Program-made: the position numbers and the translations under genes | Part shown: piece by piece, positions 7,228 to 17,000 of the stretch | How the letters are laid out: each line of letters begins with the position of its first letter | Position numbering within the stretch: the first letter of the stretch is position 1 | Source: a virus | Direction: 5' to 3' (one strand) | IMG/VR virus record: IMGVR_UViG_3300018910_000023 | Span: 1-54,610 of that record | DNA length: 54,610 nucleotides | The notes under the pieces: generated by a model | The model's input: the letters and a program-made list of their open reading frames with translations, nothing else | Databases searched by the model: none | What the model was told of the DNA's origin: nothing

Positions 7228-8061
7228 TTACAAGAAATGAGTAACCACAAGGTTTTTAATTTTCACGTCTGTTTCTCCGTTATTGGTCAACATAAGTCGC
7301 GGAGAGGCAGCTAATAAATCAACCTTCTGAGCGTCCCGATCATTATTTTCTAATACAATGACATCTTCATAACCCTTCAGGGTATAGTTGCTTGTTCCCG
7401 GGATGATGTAAGTCATGCGAACACTCAGATTCGTCTTTTCATAAAGATAAATCGCAAGTCCAAGCTGATGACCTGCCGCATCAATATTTAGATAGATAGA
7501 CTCTCCTGCTTTGATGACCTGTTCTTCTAAAAAGCTTTCTGAAGTAATAGTTTTCAGCGCTTGTACAGGGAGACCATCAGCTGGAATGTCTAAAGAAGGA
7601 GCCTCGAATCCTCCTGAAACCCGGACATCCTGTTCACCTGATCCAAGTGATTGATATAGGGCAAAATCAGACTGTTCCAAGTTGCCGTTGACATATCGAA
7701 AACGATAATACCTTTTGGATAGATAAACCCATCCTGTGTCACCTAACTCATGTTCTGCTACATCGATAGATTCCGCTGTTGACCAAGAATTCCCGTCGTC
7801 ACTTTCTTCAACATATAATGACCCCGCTTTATCTGCAAAAGCATAGCCTCTAACCTTAGAAATGAGTACATCTCCCAGCCGGTCCTGACCATATTGGTTA
7901 TAAACCTCTGTAGCTTTAAGAGGCAGATTGGTCAACAGCTCTGCACCGCCGCTGACATCCATATTAGGAACTGTAAAATCCGTATCCCCCTCCCGAAATG
8001 GTTTCACCGCACCTGGTCTTGAATCAGCATCCAACGGAAACAAAAAATTGTATTTAGCCAA
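7228..8061 (-). CDS. xepA: XepA-like phage lytic exoenzyme
   Basis: 277 residues, TTG start with GAGGAGG upstream. The N-terminal 140 residues keep the XepA pattern, for example ATEVYNQYGQDRLGDVLISK and YLSKRYYRFRYVNGNLEQS. XepA is exported with PBSX; family proteins form beta-sandwich pentamers with membrane-active properties. No signal peptide. Neighbours xkdX and xhlA are as in PBSX. Confidence 0.88.
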   Translation of the reverse strand: MAKYNFLFPLDADSRPGAVKPFREGDTDFTVPNMDVSGGAELLTNLPLKATEVYNQYGQDRLGDVLISKVRGYAFADKAGSLYVEESDDGNSWSTAESIDVAEHELGDTGWVYLSKRYYRFRYVNGNLEQSDFALYQSLGSGEQDVRVSGGFEAPSLDIPADGLPVQALKTITSESFLEEQVIKAGESIYLNIDAAGHQLGLAIYLYEKTNLSVRMTYIIPGTSNYTLKGYEDVIVLENNDRDAQKVDLLAASPRLMLTNNGETDVKIKNLVVTHFL

Positions 8062-8129
8062 TGTTCATCCTCCTCTGTTTTTGTATATCTCTTTAATCTG
8101 GCTAATCGAACGGATGAAACACGCGCCAT
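8004..8129 (-). CDS. Possible 41-residue ORF overlapping the xepA start
   Basis: ATG at 8129 follows a strong GGGGGTGAT site; the frame runs 41 codons (MARVSSVRLARLKRYTKTEE ...) and ends 58 nt inside xepA in another frame. Basic and helical at first. The good ribosome site is the main support; it could instead serve only to load ribosomes for xepA. Confidence 0.3.
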   Translation of the reverse strand: MARVSSVRLARLKRYTKTEEDEHWLNTIFCFRWMLIQDQVR

Positions 8130-8161
8130 AGATCACCCCCTAAAAGGCAAAATAAAAAAGC

Positions 8162-8344
8162 CTATATGACGGCTTCCGGCGGGTATTCTTCATTAAAGAT
8201 TTCTTTGTACTGCTCAGGAGACACAAGCCTATTATCTACCCCATCTTTGAAGTCTTCTGAGGTACAGTCTTTATAATAGAGTGCTTGTTTCACCATGTCT
8301 GTTGTGGCCCAATTATAGTAAAGTGCCAACACCCAAAAGTTCAT
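8162..8344 (-). CDS. xkdX: XkdX family small tail protein
   Basis: 60 residues with the conserved WVLALYYNWATTDMVKQALY start and the ISPEQYKEI-like end of XkdX. The start overlaps the upstream xkdW stop by 4 nt (ATGA), so translation is coupled. Its stop is followed by a short hairpin (AGCC/GGCT) and TTTTTTATTTTGCC. Confidence 0.9.
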   Translation of the reverse strand: MNFWVLALYYNWATTDMVKQALYYKDCTSEDFKDGVDNRLVSPEQYKEIFNEEYPPEAVI

Positions 8345-8670
8345 TGCTGCTCCTCCCCTTTCAATTGAAGCGATTGAATCTTAAGCTTTGCCAGTTCCTG
8401 CCCCATAAGTTTGTATGACTCCTCGAGGGCTTTTCGAGCCAGCCTCTCCTCTGTCAGCTGGCGGCCAAGTGACTCTGTTAAGCTTGGCGGCGTATAGAGC
8501 TGACTCTTTTTTGATTCTTCCCACCACAACTGCAACTCCTCTTCCGACGGAATAGGCGTCCTTAAATTCCATTCTTCAATATAAGACCCATTTCCATCGT
8601 TTCTTAAGACAAAATCCTTTTTGGGAATGGCATCAGGATACTTGTACATGATGGCATCATATAAGATCAT
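8341..8670 (-). CDS. xkdW: XkdW-like tail protein
   Basis: 109 residues. The N-terminal half (LYDAIMYKYPDAIPKKDFVL ... WNL) matches the XkdW family, which is associated with tail fibres. The C-terminal half is a coiled coil (about 60-105). It lies between the fibre gene and xkdX, as in PBSX. Confidence 0.82.
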   Translation of the reverse strand: MILYDAIMYKYPDAIPKKDFVLRNDGNGSYIEEWNLRTPIPSEEELQLWWEESKKSQLYTPPSLTESLGRQLTEERLARKALEESYKLMGQELAKLKIQSLQLKGEEQQ

Positions 8671-8681
8671 AAGCTCGCCTC

Positions 8682-9785
8682 CTAAATGTTTCGGTAATTC
8701 CGACCGCCTAATTCCAAAATATCGAAATAATTAAGAACCCCATTGCTGTCCATGATATAACGGGTCTTGGATCCGGAATAACCCGCATACACGTAAATCT
8801 CGATATAATCTCCTTCATCAAGTGGAACGTTTACTGTGCCTGTCACCGTCGCGTGAAATTCTGTTGAATCGCTGTTATCTTTTGGAGATGGAATGATGAA
8901 GCGATTCATCAATTTATTTTTAGCTCCGTTCTTATAAACATAAAGCTCAAAGTTTGAATATTGGAGTGAGTTTTCAATATACAGACTTGCGCCTACCAGG
9001 TACATACCGGAATGACTGGCCTTAAATCTGTTGTTTTTCGTATCAAACAATTTATGGCTGTCTTTGATGATTCGGTTGAATTTGATTTTCTGGAGTTCCC
9101 CTCTTATCAAAGCTTGTCTGCCCGTTGTCCCTATGTTCGCATGGGCAAAACCAGATATTTTTTCCCATTGGGTCCAGCCAGACTCATTCCACCAGTGCCG
9201 AATCCATGTCCCCGTATTATAGTAATAATCACCGGTTTCATTTGCGGTCCCATAAAAGTATTGAGTAAAACGATAGTTCGAACGCTTTTCGTTTTTCACA
9301 AATCCATAGCTGAGTGGATAACCAGTTTTATTGCCCTGGCCAATATCCATTAGTGTAATGCCGAGAGGATATTCACTTCCTGCAGTCCGGGCATCTTGTA
9401 TCGCCTCTGAATCTGGTAAGACAGTCAATTTCTCATTGGTAAACGTTTGATCCGCGTATGTTTTCGCATTCTCTTCGGCGCGATCTGCTTTTTCTTGGGC
9501 AGCACTCAGCGTTTCCTTGGCATTCCATTCTGCTCTTTCTTCTGCTGTAATATGGATCGTTTCATCGCCAACATGCCGATTAAATTCAGCTTTTGAAGCT
9601 TGCTGCACATCCTCTACATTTCCAAGCCCGATTTGGTCCTTTGTCGTGCCATGCGGATTATTCAGATCATTTTTATGGGCAGCCAAATCGGTGTGCGCCT
9701 CTTTGATGCCTTTTTCCCAGCGGTTCACGTCATCTTCAGTTATCGGATCATCCGGGAGCCAGTCCGTCTTTTCTTTATAAGCCAT
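8682..9785 (-). CDS. Tail fibre / receptor-binding protein
   Basis: 367 residues. N-terminal KTDWLPDDPITEDDVNRWE is the typical opening of Bacillus phage baseplate fibres. Then come LNNPHGTTKDQIGLGNV (shaft motif), a coiled coil (about 85-115), a pyocin-knob-like segment (about 140-210, ending WNESGWTQWEKIS) and a C-terminal C1q/TNF-like jelly roll (about 220-360: FDTKNNRFKASHSGMYLVGA). It should trimerise and bind the cell surface. The C-terminal region is the part that varies between phages. Confidence 0.82.
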   Translation of the reverse strand: MAYKEKTDWLPDDPITEDDVNRWEKGIKEAHTDLAAHKNDLNNPHGTTKDQIGLGNVEDVQQASKAEFNRHVGDETIHITAEERAEWNAKETLSAAQEKADRAEENAKTYADQTFTNEKLTVLPDSEAIQDARTAGSEYPLGITLMDIGQGNKTGYPLSYGFVKNEKRSNYRFTQYFYGTANETGDYYYNTGTWIRHWWNESGWTQWEKISGFAHANIGTTGRQALIRGELQKIKFNRIIKDSHKLFDTKNNRFKASHSGMYLVGASLYIENSLQYSNFELYVYKNGAKNKLMNRFIIPSPKDNSDSTEFHATVTGTVNVPLDEGDYIEIYVYAGYSGSKTRYIMDSNGVLNYFDILELGGRNYRNI

Positions 9786-10061
9786 TTATTCCACCACCTC
9801 AAATGTAAATCGGAAATCGAGCGTGCGGTTGGTACTGACATCCAGGTCAGGACTTCGTTCTGTAATCACGTGGTCTTGATCATCAATGATTTTGACACTT
9901 TCAATGTGACTGACATCTTCCTCACGTTTAGTCAGTACAGTGACAGTCGTGCCATTGATCGTGATGTCGGCAATCTCAGTTTCTTTCCCATTCAACAATA
10001 CCTTTTTGATCCTGCTTTTCAGGTCGGTCGCCACGCGCTCCCTGTAGTGTTTTGTGATCAT
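9786..10061 (-). CDS. Small baseplate-cluster protein of unknown role
   Basis: 91 residues, strand-rich ([20 protein letters not shown]). Its start overlaps the end of the XkdU-like gene by 4 nt, and its stop abuts the fibre start. Its position corresponds to a small gene in skin-type elements; related proteins are often given a misleading enzyme name. No catalytic motif is visible. Probably structural or a fibre-attachment protein. Confidence 0.75.
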   Translation of the reverse strand: MITKHYRERVATDLKSRIKKVLLNGKETEIADITINGTTVTVLTKREEDVSHIESVKIIDDQDHVITERSPDLDVSTNRTLDFRFTFEVVE

Positions 10062-10636
10062 GTTAAAACCACCTCATTATTATCAAGTGTGACAGAATAG
10101 CCCACCCGGAGCTCCTTTATTTTTCGATATCTTCGATGATTCATAATGAACGTATCCTTAATCTTCAGCTGTTCATTAAAGCCCGGCCGAAATGTATATG
10201 CGAGGTGAGCCGGCTTTATATTTTCAAGTGTTTCAATAAGCTCTCTGACATTCTGCAGGTCGTCAATGTTGATATCTACATTAAAGCGGTACTCCTTTGG
10301 AAGCAGCCGAACTTGAGCCGAAGGATTCTTTAAAAATCGGTTTAAAGCTTGTTCGATAGCCTGATAAGTAGCCGGCGGAATATTAGATGTCTTCGATATC
10401 AGCCGTAGTCGCCTTATCTCTATAGAATCTCCAGATTCTCTGGCCACATTTAATAGAGCTTCCCACCGATCCAGGCCCCATGTCGCTGTTGTAATGAACA
10501 GCTGATCTGTCAGATCAAAAATATCATTGTTCTGCTGCTCAAACTCCGGAGCCTCCGCTTGTAGAATCTCACTCATTTCTCTGACTTTTGTGAGGAACGG
10601 CGGCAAATAGTTCTCCATTTCTTCAATCTTGCTCAA
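10058..10636 (-). CDS. xkdU: Baseplate protein, XkdU/YqcA family
   Basis: 192 residues: [20 protein letters not shown], a central GLDRWE motif, and a C-terminal domain ending HLAYTF followed by a short tail. This matches the XkdU/YmfQ-like (DUF2313) family, counterpart of Mu gp48 at the baseplate wedge. Overlaps the baseplate J gene by 14 nt. Confidence 0.85.
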   Translation of the reverse strand: MSKIEEMENYLPPFLTKVREMSEILQAEAPEFEQQNNDIFDLTDQLFITTATWGLDRWEALLNVARESGDSIEIRRLRLISKTSNIPPATYQAIEQALNRFLKNPSAQVRLLPKEYRFNVDINIDDLQNVRELIETLENIKPAHLAYTFRPGFNEQLKIKDTFIMNHRRYRKIKELRVGYSVTLDNNEVVLT

Positions 10637-11675
10637 GGATCGTCACCGTCCCAAGCTTTGGAATGTCTTCATCCTTCAGTTCCAAGTTTTTCGTATCCCC
10701 GTTGATTTTCACATCAGCATAATCGCTGACAGACTCCGCGTTAAACACAATGTTATTGATTTTGGATAGTCGGACAATGCTTTCTGTAAATGCAATTTCT
10801 TTAAAAAAGCTTTTCACTTTATTTTCGATTTCTTTTTGAACATCCTCAATTGAGTAATCAGGTTCGGGAACAACGGCGACTTCAATATCAACTTTTTTAT
10901 ATACCGCGCTTTCGACGGTGACCGTCGCCCCAATCGGGGCCTGTCCCTCCCCTTTGCCTGGTTCAGGATCAATATAGTCTTTTACCTTATGGACCAAGGT
11001 TTCCGATGCAGGTTCCATTTTGGCATTCGTAATCACGATTTTAACTGTTCCATCTCCATCCCAAAGAGGAAATACCTTCGCCCGGCCAACTCCGTCTACC
11101 TCTTCCGCCCATTGCTTATAATGCATTTTATTTGCGCTTACGGCTTCCCGCCGGACCCGGACGGAATACCGCGCATACAATTCTTCGTCTGTTTCCTCTT
11201 CCTTGCCTGGAACCAGGAGTTTCCCCATAACGGCTGAATCAAGTCCTGGAATTGTATCGAGAGAAAGGAGAGGACGCCCGTCTAAATTTGCGTTTCCGGC
11301 TTCTCCTGCGGTTTCACATTCCAAATAACCATCCCTCGTATATTTGAAATACAGATTGTCAATAAAGAAGCGGGAACCTACGGGAATGTTAACGCCTTTT
11401 GTAAATTTTGCGGCCCTGACCGCTTTTGTTGCTGGCTGCCTTTCCAAACCAGCTTCAGCGGCCCGCCTGTCTAAAAATTCACCTTGCGCAGTGTCGGCGA
11501 AGACCAATTCTAACACCGTGCCTAGCCAGATATAGGATTGAGCCAGTTCTGCAGCCGCTGGTGCCAGCGCATTCCAAATCACACTGTTTTCCCGTTTATC
11601 AATATCAGCTGGGACACGATCAAGCATACGCTCCATAATCTCATCAAATGTCTGATCTTCAAACATCTTCGCCAA
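10623..11675 (-). CDS. xkdT: Baseplate J-like protein XkdT/YqbT
   Basis: 350 residues. Features of the baseplate J family: N-terminal [10 protein letters not shown]-like motif ([20 protein letters not shown]), [20 protein letters not shown], and [20 protein letters not shown]. It forms the wedge of the contractile-tail baseplate. Confidence 0.93.
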   Translation of the reverse strand: MAKMFEDQTFDEIMERMLDRVPADIDKRENSVIWNALAPAAAELAQSYIWLGTVLELVFADTAQGEFLDRRAAEAGLERQPATKAVRAAKFTKGVNIPVGSRFFIDNLYFKYTRDGYLECETAGEAGNANLDGRPLLSLDTIPGLDSAVMGKLLVPGKEEETDEELYARYSVRVRREAVSANKMHYKQWAEEVDGVGRAKVFPLWDGDGTVKIVITNAKMEPASETLVHKVKDYIDPEPGKGEGQAPIGATVTVESAVYKKVDIEVAVVPEPDYSIEDVQKEIENKVKSFFKEIAFTESIVRLSKINNIVFNAESVSDYADVKINGDTKNLELKDEDIPKLGTVTILEQD

Positions 11676-12093
11676 TCACCTCCTCAATCTCCAAGGTTCC
11701 TTCATCTGTTTCAACCGTAAATGATACATGAAAGGCGTCCTCTATTTTATGAATTTCAAAATCTTTGACGGCCGTGATTCTTTCGTCAAAAATCAGAGCC
11801 TCCTCGATCAGTCGCGGGATCTCCATTTCCTTATAAGCATCGGTCGTTTCATTGTCAGAAAGAACCTCCTGCAGTTCATTTCCGATATCATGGCTATAGA
11901 TCGGATAACCATAACGTTCCGTTCGAAGGGCCATATAAACCATTTGTTTAATGGCATCAAGCCCTGTAATGATTTCATTCGTTATTCGGCTGGAATCAAA
12001 ATCAATTTTGTATGTTTTTGAAGTCTCAATGACGTCACTGTCATCCTCAATATCTTCAAATTCTACTTCCGGGGAAAGCGCCATATCAGACAC
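11659..12093 (-). CDS. xkdS: Baseplate wedge protein XkdS/YqbS (DUF2634)
   Basis: 144 residues; the segment [20 protein letters not shown] is typical of gp25/W-like wedge proteins. Overlaps xkdT by 17 nt. Confidence 0.88.
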   Translation of the reverse strand: MSDMALSPEVEFEDIEDDSDVIETSKTYKIDFDSSRITNEIITGLDAIKQMVYMALRTERYGYPIYSHDIGNELQEVLSDNETTDAYKEMEIPRLIEEALIFDERITAVKDFEIHKIEDAFHVSFTVETDEGTLEIEEVIGEDV

Positions 12094-12096
12094 CTC

Positions 12097-12405
12097 CTAT
12101 ATCTTGTCGATCACAAAAAAAGATTGCCCGCCTGGCATGGCTGCAATCATCACATGGTCACCTGTATTCAATTGATTGTAAAAACGGATGTTTTTTTTCT
12201 CTCCGTCAAGCTCTATTTCCCTTGTATGTTCCCTTAAATGTTCAGCCACAACCAACAAATCAGAGGGAATCACCAATTTGTCATTGTCTCGAATTTTAAT
12301 GCTGAGAGGTGAGGCTGATACGATTTCCGCGGGCATCACATCGACAGGATATTCTGCATTCACGGCTCCGAGAGCCAATTCCTTTATGGCATCACTTAAT
12401 CTCAT
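12097..12405 (-). CDS. xkdR: XkdR/YqbR-like protein (DUF2577)
   Basis: 102 residues with the MRLSDAIKELALGAVNAEYP opening and the GDHVMIAAMPGGQSFFVIDK ending of the family. It probably plugs or extends the baseplate hub. Overlaps xkdQ by 4 nt. Confidence 0.85.
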   Translation of the reverse strand: MRLSDAIKELALGAVNAEYPVDVMPAEIVSASPLSIKIRDNDKLVIPSDLLVVAEHLREHTREIELDGEKKNIRFYNQLNTGDHVMIAAMPGGQSFFVIDKI

Positions 12406-13385
12406 GATGCCGACGCTCCACTTGGCATATGGTTTTTAGGGACAACATCGATCGTCATCGTGTGTTTTGAACCCTTAAATTCATGCTTGTCTGTATCGAC
12501 CCAATACTTTTGTTTAATGCCGACCTCCGGGATCGAGATGTACACCGGCATGCCGCTTTGAAGATCCGGAATCCCAAGCGCCTGAATGCTTTTCAGCTCC
12601 TTTTTAACACCCTTTTTCTGTGACTGTCTAACTTTGGCCCGCTCTTGAAGCTGCGCCTGGTTGATGTTATCCGATACCGTTTCAACATACTGCAAAACAC
12701 CATATTTTTTTATACCGGTGCTGTCACTTGTAGCGGCCGTATAAGTTTTGTTGTCTTTCTGTCGGCGCATTTTAACGCGTGTCGCCGTATCATTTATGGA
12801 TGTACTGTACTGATAGTCCATAATGTTGACGCCAGTTTCTAATACCCAAATTTCCGATGGGTCCGGCCATGCCCGCAAACCAAGCTTTCCTTTGGATGAG
12901 TAGAGCTGAAAGTTTTTCCCCGTTTGCTTTTTGGTCTCTTTTAGGGCCTTCAAAATGATGTCATAAAGCGATGTGTCGTCTTTAATGATTAGAGATTTAA
13001 TTGTATACCCTGTATTGGCGATCGATGTCTTTGGGATTTGAAAATCATTGGCGATCCGGTGGACAATTTGATCTGCCCGCTTGTTTGAAAAAACATAGAC
13101 ATCTTTATTTTTCACAAGATACTGCAGCATATCATAAGCAGTGAAGACTAACGTATGTTCATCTGGTATCCTGGAAAACACAATGCCACGGAACAGCTCT
13201 TTACCTTTCCACTTGAATAAAACCGTGTCACCTTCCTGGACACTATAATATTTTTGATCACCTTGTTTGACCACGATCGTCGCTTGAATAGAGCGGGGAG
13301 CCTGGTACCGCTGTCCTTCAAGGGAAACACTTTCTGTCACCAGCTCCTGCCATTCCGTTTCTTTTACTACGAATAGTTCAATCAT
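12402..13385 (-). CDS. xkdQ: Baseplate hub protein XkdQ/YqbQ
   Basis: 327 residues; related to late control protein D/gp27-like hubs. Motifs include the tail-central VFTAYDMLQYLVKNKDVYVF, the segment ALKETKKQTGKNF and GLRAWPDPSEIWVLETG. It threads the end of the tail tube. Confidence 0.88.
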   Translation of the reverse strand: MIELFVVKETEWQELVTESVSLEGQRYQAPRSIQATIVVKQGDQKYYSVQEGDTVLFKWKGKELFRGIVFSRIPDEHTLVFTAYDMLQYLVKNKDVYVFSNKRADQIVHRIANDFQIPKTSIANTGYTIKSLIIKDDTSLYDIILKALKETKKQTGKNFQLYSSKGKLGLRAWPDPSEIWVLETGVNIMDYQYSTSINDTATRVKMRRQKDNKTYTAATSDSTGIKKYGVLQYVETVSDNINQAQLQERAKVRQSQKKGVKKELKSIQALGIPDLQSGMPVYISIPEVGIKQKYWVDTDKHEFKGSKHTMTIDVVPKNHMPSGASAS

Positions 13386-13406
13386 ATTTGCTCACCCCAC
13401 CTGTTT

Positions 13407-14066
13407 TCATTGAGGTATCTTTAGTTTCTGGCCGGGAAAAATCCAATGACCAGGCTGCCTTATGTTTCGTTTACTCCGCTTGATCATTGCCGTTTTATTC
13501 GCATTCCAGATTTTCCGCCACTGCAGGCTGTTTCCATAAAATCGGCCAGCAATATGCCAGAGGGTATCCCCCTTTTTTACGGTGTATACTTTCGGCGCTG
13601 CCTTTGACGGCCGTTTCTTTTTCGTCTTCTTTTTTTGTTTGATCTTTCGCGGAGACGCTGTTTTATATTCCTTTAAGGTGATATCAAAATCCCGATCCCC
13701 AATGTCTTTTTGGCCTTCATGGTGAGTAAAGGCATCGATGCTGCAGTTTAAATTGATTTTCGTTCCGGTAACGAGAAAACGAACCGGCTTTTTATTTTTC
13801 ATCCATCGTTCGATCGTGGCAATTGCATTTTCCGGCGAAGGGAATCCCTTATACTCAGCCAAAGGGGAATACTTCTTCGGAAAATAAGAGGAAAACGAAA
13901 TGGTTTTGGCATTCGGATCGTTGATGAATGTGAGCTCGCCAAATTTGGCCACTTGAACGGTTTCATTTGCCGTGTTGTTGGTTACGTCTATTTTTTCAGG
14001 AAGCACGGGGAAGCGCAGCTTTTCCTTCCCCTGAGATAGCCAAAATTCGTAAACAGATTTAGTCAA
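13407..14066 (-). CDS. xkdP: LysM-containing tail protein XkdP/YqbP
   Basis: 219 residues. N-terminal tail domain, then a basic linker ([19 protein letters not shown]) and a C-terminal LysM domain ([18 protein letters not shown] to the end). It joins tape-measure chamber and hub, with LysM contacting peptidoglycan. Starts 8 nt inside the tape-measure gene. Confidence 0.9.
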   Translation of the reverse strand: MTKSVYEFWLSQGKEKLRFPVLPEKIDVTNNTANETVQVAKFGELTFINDPNAKTISFSSYFPKKYSPLAEYKGFPSPENAIATIERWMKNKKPVRFLVTGTKINLNCSIDAFTHHEGQKDIGDRDFDITLKEYKTASPRKIKQKKKTKKKRPSKAAPKVYTVKKGDTLWHIAGRFYGNSLQWRKIWNANKTAMIKRSKRNIRQPGHWIFPGQKLKIPQ

Positions 14067-17000
14067 AAGCTACACTTCCCTTCGTTCCAATGTTGATGTC
14101 CTCTTCTAACTCATCAACTAAGGCCTGTTTAATTTTATCAATTAAGCCATCCACATCTTGATCATTATGAAAATGCTGATCACCATTAAAATGGATGTTG
14201 ATTTCTTTCGTTCCAGACGGGACGACAGTAGCAGCCCCAGTTTGGCCAGATGTGGCAATATCCACTTGATCAGATGACATGCCAGATTGTTGAGACGCTG
14301 GATCGATCACATCAAGACCAAAAGCCTGTGCTGCCTGGGAAAGCAGATAACGACCTCGGATGCCGCGCTCTTCTGGAATAATCCATTCCCGTTTTCCCCC
14401 TTCACCGACACGAGCAATTTGTTCATTTGTGATTAACCCGCCGTTCGCATAACCCTTGTAGCCGCCGCCATTTCGCTTGCTTCTCATTCCCGGCGTATTA
14501 AAAACAGAACCGTACCGAGCTTTGATGTAATTGATAGCGGCCACCGCATTATGAATCGGGTTCCAAATATCATTTAACCCTTTCATCTTATAGGCATTAA
14601 AGGTTGGATCAATGGTTTGCATTAACCCTTTTGATGGCGTGCCGCGCTTGGCGTTGCTGTCCCACAGGTTAATGGCCCGCGGGTTCCCACCTGATTCATG
14701 CATGGCCATTTGAGATAGAGGTCCAAGCCAATTCATCGACGTGCCTGTGATCATAAGAGCCTTCTGCAGCCAGTCTTTTATGTTGCCGCCGACTACCCCC
14801 ATTCCTGCAAAAGCTCCAGCAAGAGAGCCGGCTTGTTTTTCAGCGAAGCTCTTCACATCGACTGAGCTTAAACCTTTCACGATACCAACAGACGCAAAAC
14901 GCCCGAGACTCATCATGACTCGGGATGGGGAGTGAATATCTAACTCATCGCGGAAAGCTTGTTCCACTTTCTTGGCCAATTCCTTGGCAGCTTCTTTTAC
15001 TTCATTTCCTTTTGAATTCATGCCGGATACAAAATTGCCAATCATGCCAGATCCCCAGCCTCTTGATGATTGATTCGAGTCCAGGAAAGGCTTATTGATA
15101 TGGGTGCTGACATATTGGTTTGTACCCGTAGGCGTAGCATTCTGACCAGCCGCAAATCCTCTGACCGTATTCACACCCCAGGAAGAAGCCGTATTCACGG
15201 TGTTTTGAAATGGCGTCTTCACTTTTGACTGCAGGAATCCATCTGTTCCGGTAGCTGTTGCATTCTGCCCTGAAGCATATCCGGCTACAACATTTTTCCC
15301 GAAGGATGGGGAGATTGTCACCAGGTTATTAAAAGGCGTTTGAATGTTTTTCTTCTTCCAGTCTTCTATAGACACAACGTTTGAATTGAGTCCTTCGTCA
15401 AACCCTTCTGTAAATTGCTGACCAAAAGACGATGCTTGATTCGTCATGTTTCCCGCATTTATTGATGGCGATACAGAAGCAGAATAGGAAACAGCGCTCG
15501 AAATAGGTGCAACAGTTCCGGCATTCGTAGAAGCAGAACCGATATCATCAACAACCCGCATACCGAGTTGAGTTGCCGCTTGTGAGAGAAGCATCTTTCC
15601 GCGGCCTCGGTTGTTTTGAGTTGGGATAACAAATTCATTACCGGCTTCGCCGATCCATGAAATGGTTGGTTTGGTGATGTAGCCGCCTGTGGCATTTTTC
15701 TCTTTCAGCTTCAAACCAGTTTTCTCTTCACCGATTTCTTCAAAGGTAGTTTTATTTTTACCCTGCCATAGATCGTCCCAGCCTTGTTTTATACCGCCAC
15801 CAAAATCCTTTGCCTTATCCCAGACTTTTCCGACCCAGCCAAACGCTTTTTCAAACGCTTTAGAAATATCATTGGCTACCCCAACAATTGGATCTTTTAC
15901 ATGTTCATTAAACCAATCAGAAATATCGGTCCAGTATTTGATCACTTTATTTTTTGCCATCATAAAGTGACCGTAAATTTGGATAGCTGCTATAATAAGA
16001 TTTTTAATGATCGGATCCCAGACGTTCTCAGTGAACCATTTCGAAACAGTGTCCCATGTTTCCTTGATCCAATTCCATGCTTGGACAAGCCCATTCCAGA
16101 TATCTGTTGCGGTCTGAATCGCAGGCTCCAAAATTGGATCCCAGACATTTTCAACGAACCAAGTTGAAACAGTCTCCCATGTTTCGGAAATCCAGTTCCA
16201 TGCTTTGACAAACCAATCCCACACATCTAACGCAAATTGGACAACGTGGGACAATATTGGATCCCAAACATTTTCGACAAACCAGGTCGAGACGGTTTCC
16301 CATGTTTCAGAAATCCAGTTCCAAGCCTGAACAAGCCAGTTCCACACATCTATTGCGAACTGAACTACATGGGACAATATTGGATCCCAAACATATTCCA
16401 TGAACCATGATGAAGCAATTCCCCATACCAACTGAATGGTATACCAGGCTACCGCAAAGAAGCCTACGACATTGTTTATAATTCTTACTCCAATATTGTA
16501 TATAGGCGTCCAAACGTTATCTTGAAACCATGTCTTTACGGTTTTCCATGTATCCTGTATCCACACCCACGCCTGTTTAAACCAATCCCACACTTGAATG
16601 GCAAAATCGACAACAGGCTTCAGAAAAGGCTCCCAAACATTTTCTTCGAACCACGTTGTGACGGTTGACCAAGTGTTCTTAATCCAAGTGAGTGCATCAT
16701 CAAACGTTTTAGAGACAGGATCAGATACATTTTCTTGAAACCAATCAGATACCTTTTCCCATGTCTTTTGAATGTTGCTCCAAGCTTCTGACGATTTTTT
16801 CACAATAGTATCCCATGTTTTCATGATGCCGCCATCATCAATCCACTTTCCAATGGATTGTCCAAAGTCTGAACCGCCGATGCCGCCGGCGACGCCACCA
16901 ATAACACCACCGACTGCGGTTCCGACTCCTGGTGCAATTAAGGTTCCGACGGCAGCCCCTGCACTTGCTCCTGCAGCTGAACCTCCCAAGCCGCCACCAA

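Noticed and set aside
15840-16800. Possible CRISPR-like array
   Set aside because: The 123-bp periodic repeats have no spacers and encode in-frame protein repeats of the tape measure.
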